Shown piece by piece: positions 61,746 through 63,644 of a stretch of 63,644 bases of DNA. The stretch's first letter is position 1. Every line of letters starts with the position of its first letter. The notes beneath the pieces were generated by a model. That model worked only from the letters and a program-made list of their open reading frames with translations. It ran no database searches and was not told the DNA's origin. The position numbers were made by a program, and so were the translations under genes. The DNA is from Pseudomonas delhiensis (GTDB taxonomy: Bacteria; Pseudomonadota; Gammaproteobacteria; Pseudomonadales; Pseudomonadaceae): NCBI RefSeq assembly GCF_900187975.1, contig NZ_FZPC01000034.1:1-63644 (forward strand), written 5' to 3'.

Positions 61746-62970
61746 ATGACCACTACCCCACACCGCATGAGCAAGTGTTGAGTCGCTATCCCAGTGTTCG
61801 AGCGTGACTGGAGCTATTGGGTAACCTGGGACGTGCAGCAGCCACGCTGGACGCCTATGGCCGTGGCCTTGCACATTACTTATTGCATTGCGAAGGGAGT
61901 GAGGTCGAGCTCGAGTCCGCGACATTGGAACAGGTCTCGCTCTACATCCGTAAGCTGCTGCCTGGCGAAAAGAATGCAGTAGCAAATTCGACCCTGCACC
62001 AAAGGCTTACCGCCATCCGCTTGTGGTACGACCATCTGGTTTTCCAGGGACTTTGCAAGCAAAACCCTGTACCTCGTGGATAACATGGTCGGCTTCTTCA
62101 AGTGCCTGGTCATGCAGGGTTTGTCAGGGGCTTGGTTCCGCGGCTCATTAAGCTGCCCGACATCCTCACTGAGGATCAGTCGGCAAGGTGTCGCACGGTT
62201 TGGCTGCCATGGGGATTTTGGCGAAACCTCTGCGCATGCGAGGCTATACCGGATGGCGGGAGAAAAGCATCGCAGGTATCGCCGCATTGCTCGATGAGCG
62301 AACTGGGGAAAAAGTTAGCTACTTATTCCCGTTTCGAGGCAAGCGCATAGGCTCCAGTGTCATCAATGGCACCATCATTCCAATGCTATGCGCCAAGGCG
62401 GGCGTGCCACTGGAGGATAGTCGCGGGCGAATCACCAGTCACCGAGGACGAGCTTCCGCGGAGACAGCGCTTGCCAGCGTCCCTCAAGTCATGTCGCTGA
62501 TCGAGTTGATGCAGTGGTCAGGACATGGTTCGCCAAATTCGACGATGCATTACATTCGAATTCGGCCTACCAAGCTGGCTGCGTCTTTTGTTAAAGCCGA
62601 TCAAATGGCCCATATGGTCTCGGTCTTGATCGACCATGACGTCATTGCTCGCCATTCCGATGAGCCCTACACCTTCTATGACCTGGGTGACTCGTATTGC
62701 TCAAATCCGTTCTGGAGCAGTTGTCCACACCGCATGGCCTGTGCCGGGTGTGACTTCAACTTACCGAAAGCGAGCGCAAGGGCTCAGGCATTGGAAGGCA
62801 AGTCGTCTATCGGTCGGTACTTGGAGTCTGTGCCTCTGACCCCTGATGAGCGAGCCATTGCCGAAGGCGACTTGGAAAAGCTGGAGAGTGTCATTCGTAA
62901 GCTCGATAACGTGCCCACCCTGGATGGCAGGACACCAAGCGAAACTGGGCTTAAGAACCAGAGTGGTTGA
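61746..62970 (+). pseudogene. Decayed tyrosine-type site-specific recombinase
   Basis: Fragments of one integrase in different frames. An N-terminal core-binding part runs at about 61776-62083 (LDAYGRGLAHYLLHCEGSEV, LYIRKLLPGEKN, TLHQRLTAIRLWYDHL) and is broken by an in-frame TGA near 61803 and a TAA at 62081. After a frameshift and probable internal loss, a 260-codon frame (62188-62970) holds the catalytic end: ITSHRGRASAETAL, LMQWSGHGSPNSTMHYIRI, and a Cys cluster CPHRMACAGCDF. Such Cys tails occur in Tn554-like recombinases. GC content is well below the neighbours, pointing to transfer. The element's ends were not found. Confidence 0.75.
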
Positions 62971-63447
62971 GATGCCATATTCCGCTTTTCGACTCTGGAA
63001 ACGGCAAGTACTGGACTGCCTCCGGTACGAAAGACATCCCCGGCTTACGCTTTGGGCTCCCTTCTTCTCAAGGCATTTCCTGAATCAGATCGCAAGACGT
63101 TTCCCAAATATTCTTTTAGCAAAATTTTGCCATTGAAGAAATTATACTGGGTAGTAATTATCAACCCCCAATTAATTCCTCAGGCCTGCCTAGGTTGCCG
63201 CCTTTCGTAATTTCAGACGAATCCTATAGAGCGTTCTGGTGATTGCGGCTTAATTTATTGCATAGAGGTAACTGCGATTTCAGGCCATTGCGCGTCATGG
63301 CTGTTGTTAATTCCCAACAGCAACTCGTACGTGCATGGGAACAAGGGACTGTAAAGCAAGATCAAGATGCCATTTTCACAGTGGAAGGTATGGACCTGTC
63401 GATGGTCTCGCAGATGCTCAATCGAACGCCTCAGCAAGGATCGCTCC
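62971..63447. other. AT-rich intergenic region
   Basis: About 480 bases, AT-rich especially at 63095-63180 (TTATACTGGGTAGTAATTAT and similar). Short open frames here (for example 63243-63524) have no recognisable features and run into the next gene in another frame. No repeat pair or terminator was identified. Confidence 0.4.
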
Positions 63448-63644
63448 ATGGCCCAGTTCACTCGCCTCCGCCTCAATCCGAATCGCGCCCAGCCCCTGAT
63501 CGAGTTCCGCCTACTGCTCGGTAGCGGCGCCCGCAACATCGACAGCCTACTCAACCAGCAAATCCTGCCGGTGCTCAGCCAGCAACTGCTGCAGCGCCAA
63601 ACGACGGCCGTCACGCACGGCTACAGCGCTGATGACGGTATCGC
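63448..63644 (+). CDS. Hypothetical protein, 5' part only (runs off the window)
   Basis: An ATG at 63448 behind AAGGA (seven-base spacing) opens a frame that continues to the window edge for 65 codons. It begins MAQFTRLRLNPNRAQPLIEF and continues with RLLLGSGARNIDSLLNQQILP and a Gln/Leu-rich stretch. Composition returns to the high-GC chromosomal style, unlike the recombinase remnant before it. I do not recognise the family from this fragment. Confidence 0.55.
   Translation, partial: MAQFTRLRLNPNRAQPLIEFRLLLGSGARNIDSLLNQQILPVLSQQLLQRQTTAVTHGYSADDGI

Overview
The window is high-GC DNA read mostly from the minus strand. Its intergenic stretches carry REP-like palindromes of the GTAGGAGCG...CGCTCCTAC and GGCGGATAACCG...CGGTTATCCGCC types. 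Together with the gene families present (MCP, MalT-like LuxR, WS/DGAT, coniferyl-aldehyde-type dehydrogenase, DUF1302/DUF1329, SphA-like porin) this points to a chromosome of Pseudomonas or a close relative with a broad catabolic repertoire. No rRNA, tRNA or CRISPR was seen.

Layout. 1-701: repeats and possibly the end of an insertion sequence. 702-6470 (minus): chemoreceptor, alpha/beta hydrolase, MalT-like LuxR regulator. 6529-10438 (minus): MFS transporter, DUF2817 M14-like hydrolase and amidase, overlapping or nearly abutting. 10527-14803 (minus): acyl-CoA synthetase, lipase-like hydrolase and a wax-ester synthase/DGAT with a basic tail. 15358-17413 (minus): class II aldolase, 2-hydroxyacid dehydrogenase and a Dabb protein, divergent from a Crp/Fnr regulator (17605-18339). 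18350-28177 (minus): a five-gene oxidation operon (fused 2-oxoacid:ferredoxin oxidoreductase, FAD 2-hydroxyacid dehydrogenase, FMN 2-hydroxyacid oxidase, aldehyde dehydrogenase, PQQ alcohol dehydrogenase with cytochrome c domain). It could take a 1,2-diol or 2-hydroxy compound stepwise to a 2-oxoacid and then an acyl-CoA. An 18-bp motif recurs upstream of the acyl-CoA synthetase, aldolase and oxidoreductase operons, suggesting one regulon.

28469-43426: an AraC regulator diverges from a plus-strand operon (arylsulfatase, cupin, epimerase-like dehydrogenase, SDR, DUF1254/DUF1214 protein, SphA-like porin, second DUF1254 protein). It meets a minus-strand DUF1302-DUF1329 pair that ends at a clear Rho-independent terminator; an SDR and a cytochrome b561 follow. 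This looks like uptake and degradation of a hydrophobic, possibly sulfated substrate.

44222-61398 (minus) is the most striking part. A 3,781-residue repeat adhesin is followed in one operon by a TolC-like outer-membrane protein, two HlyD-type adaptors (one with a GAF-like N-terminus) and a membrane M50 metallopeptidase. The peptidase carries a PqqD/RRE-like N-terminus and a HlyD-like C-terminus. No ABC ATPase is encoded. This resembles a tripartite exporter in which the M50 protein replaces the type I secretion ATPase and may read the adhesin's N-terminal LEPR-type motif.

61399-63644 is more AT-rich and holds a decayed tyrosine recombinase and the start of a gene running off the right edge. 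A 142-bp repeat occurs in inverted orientation near both ends of the first 44 kb.
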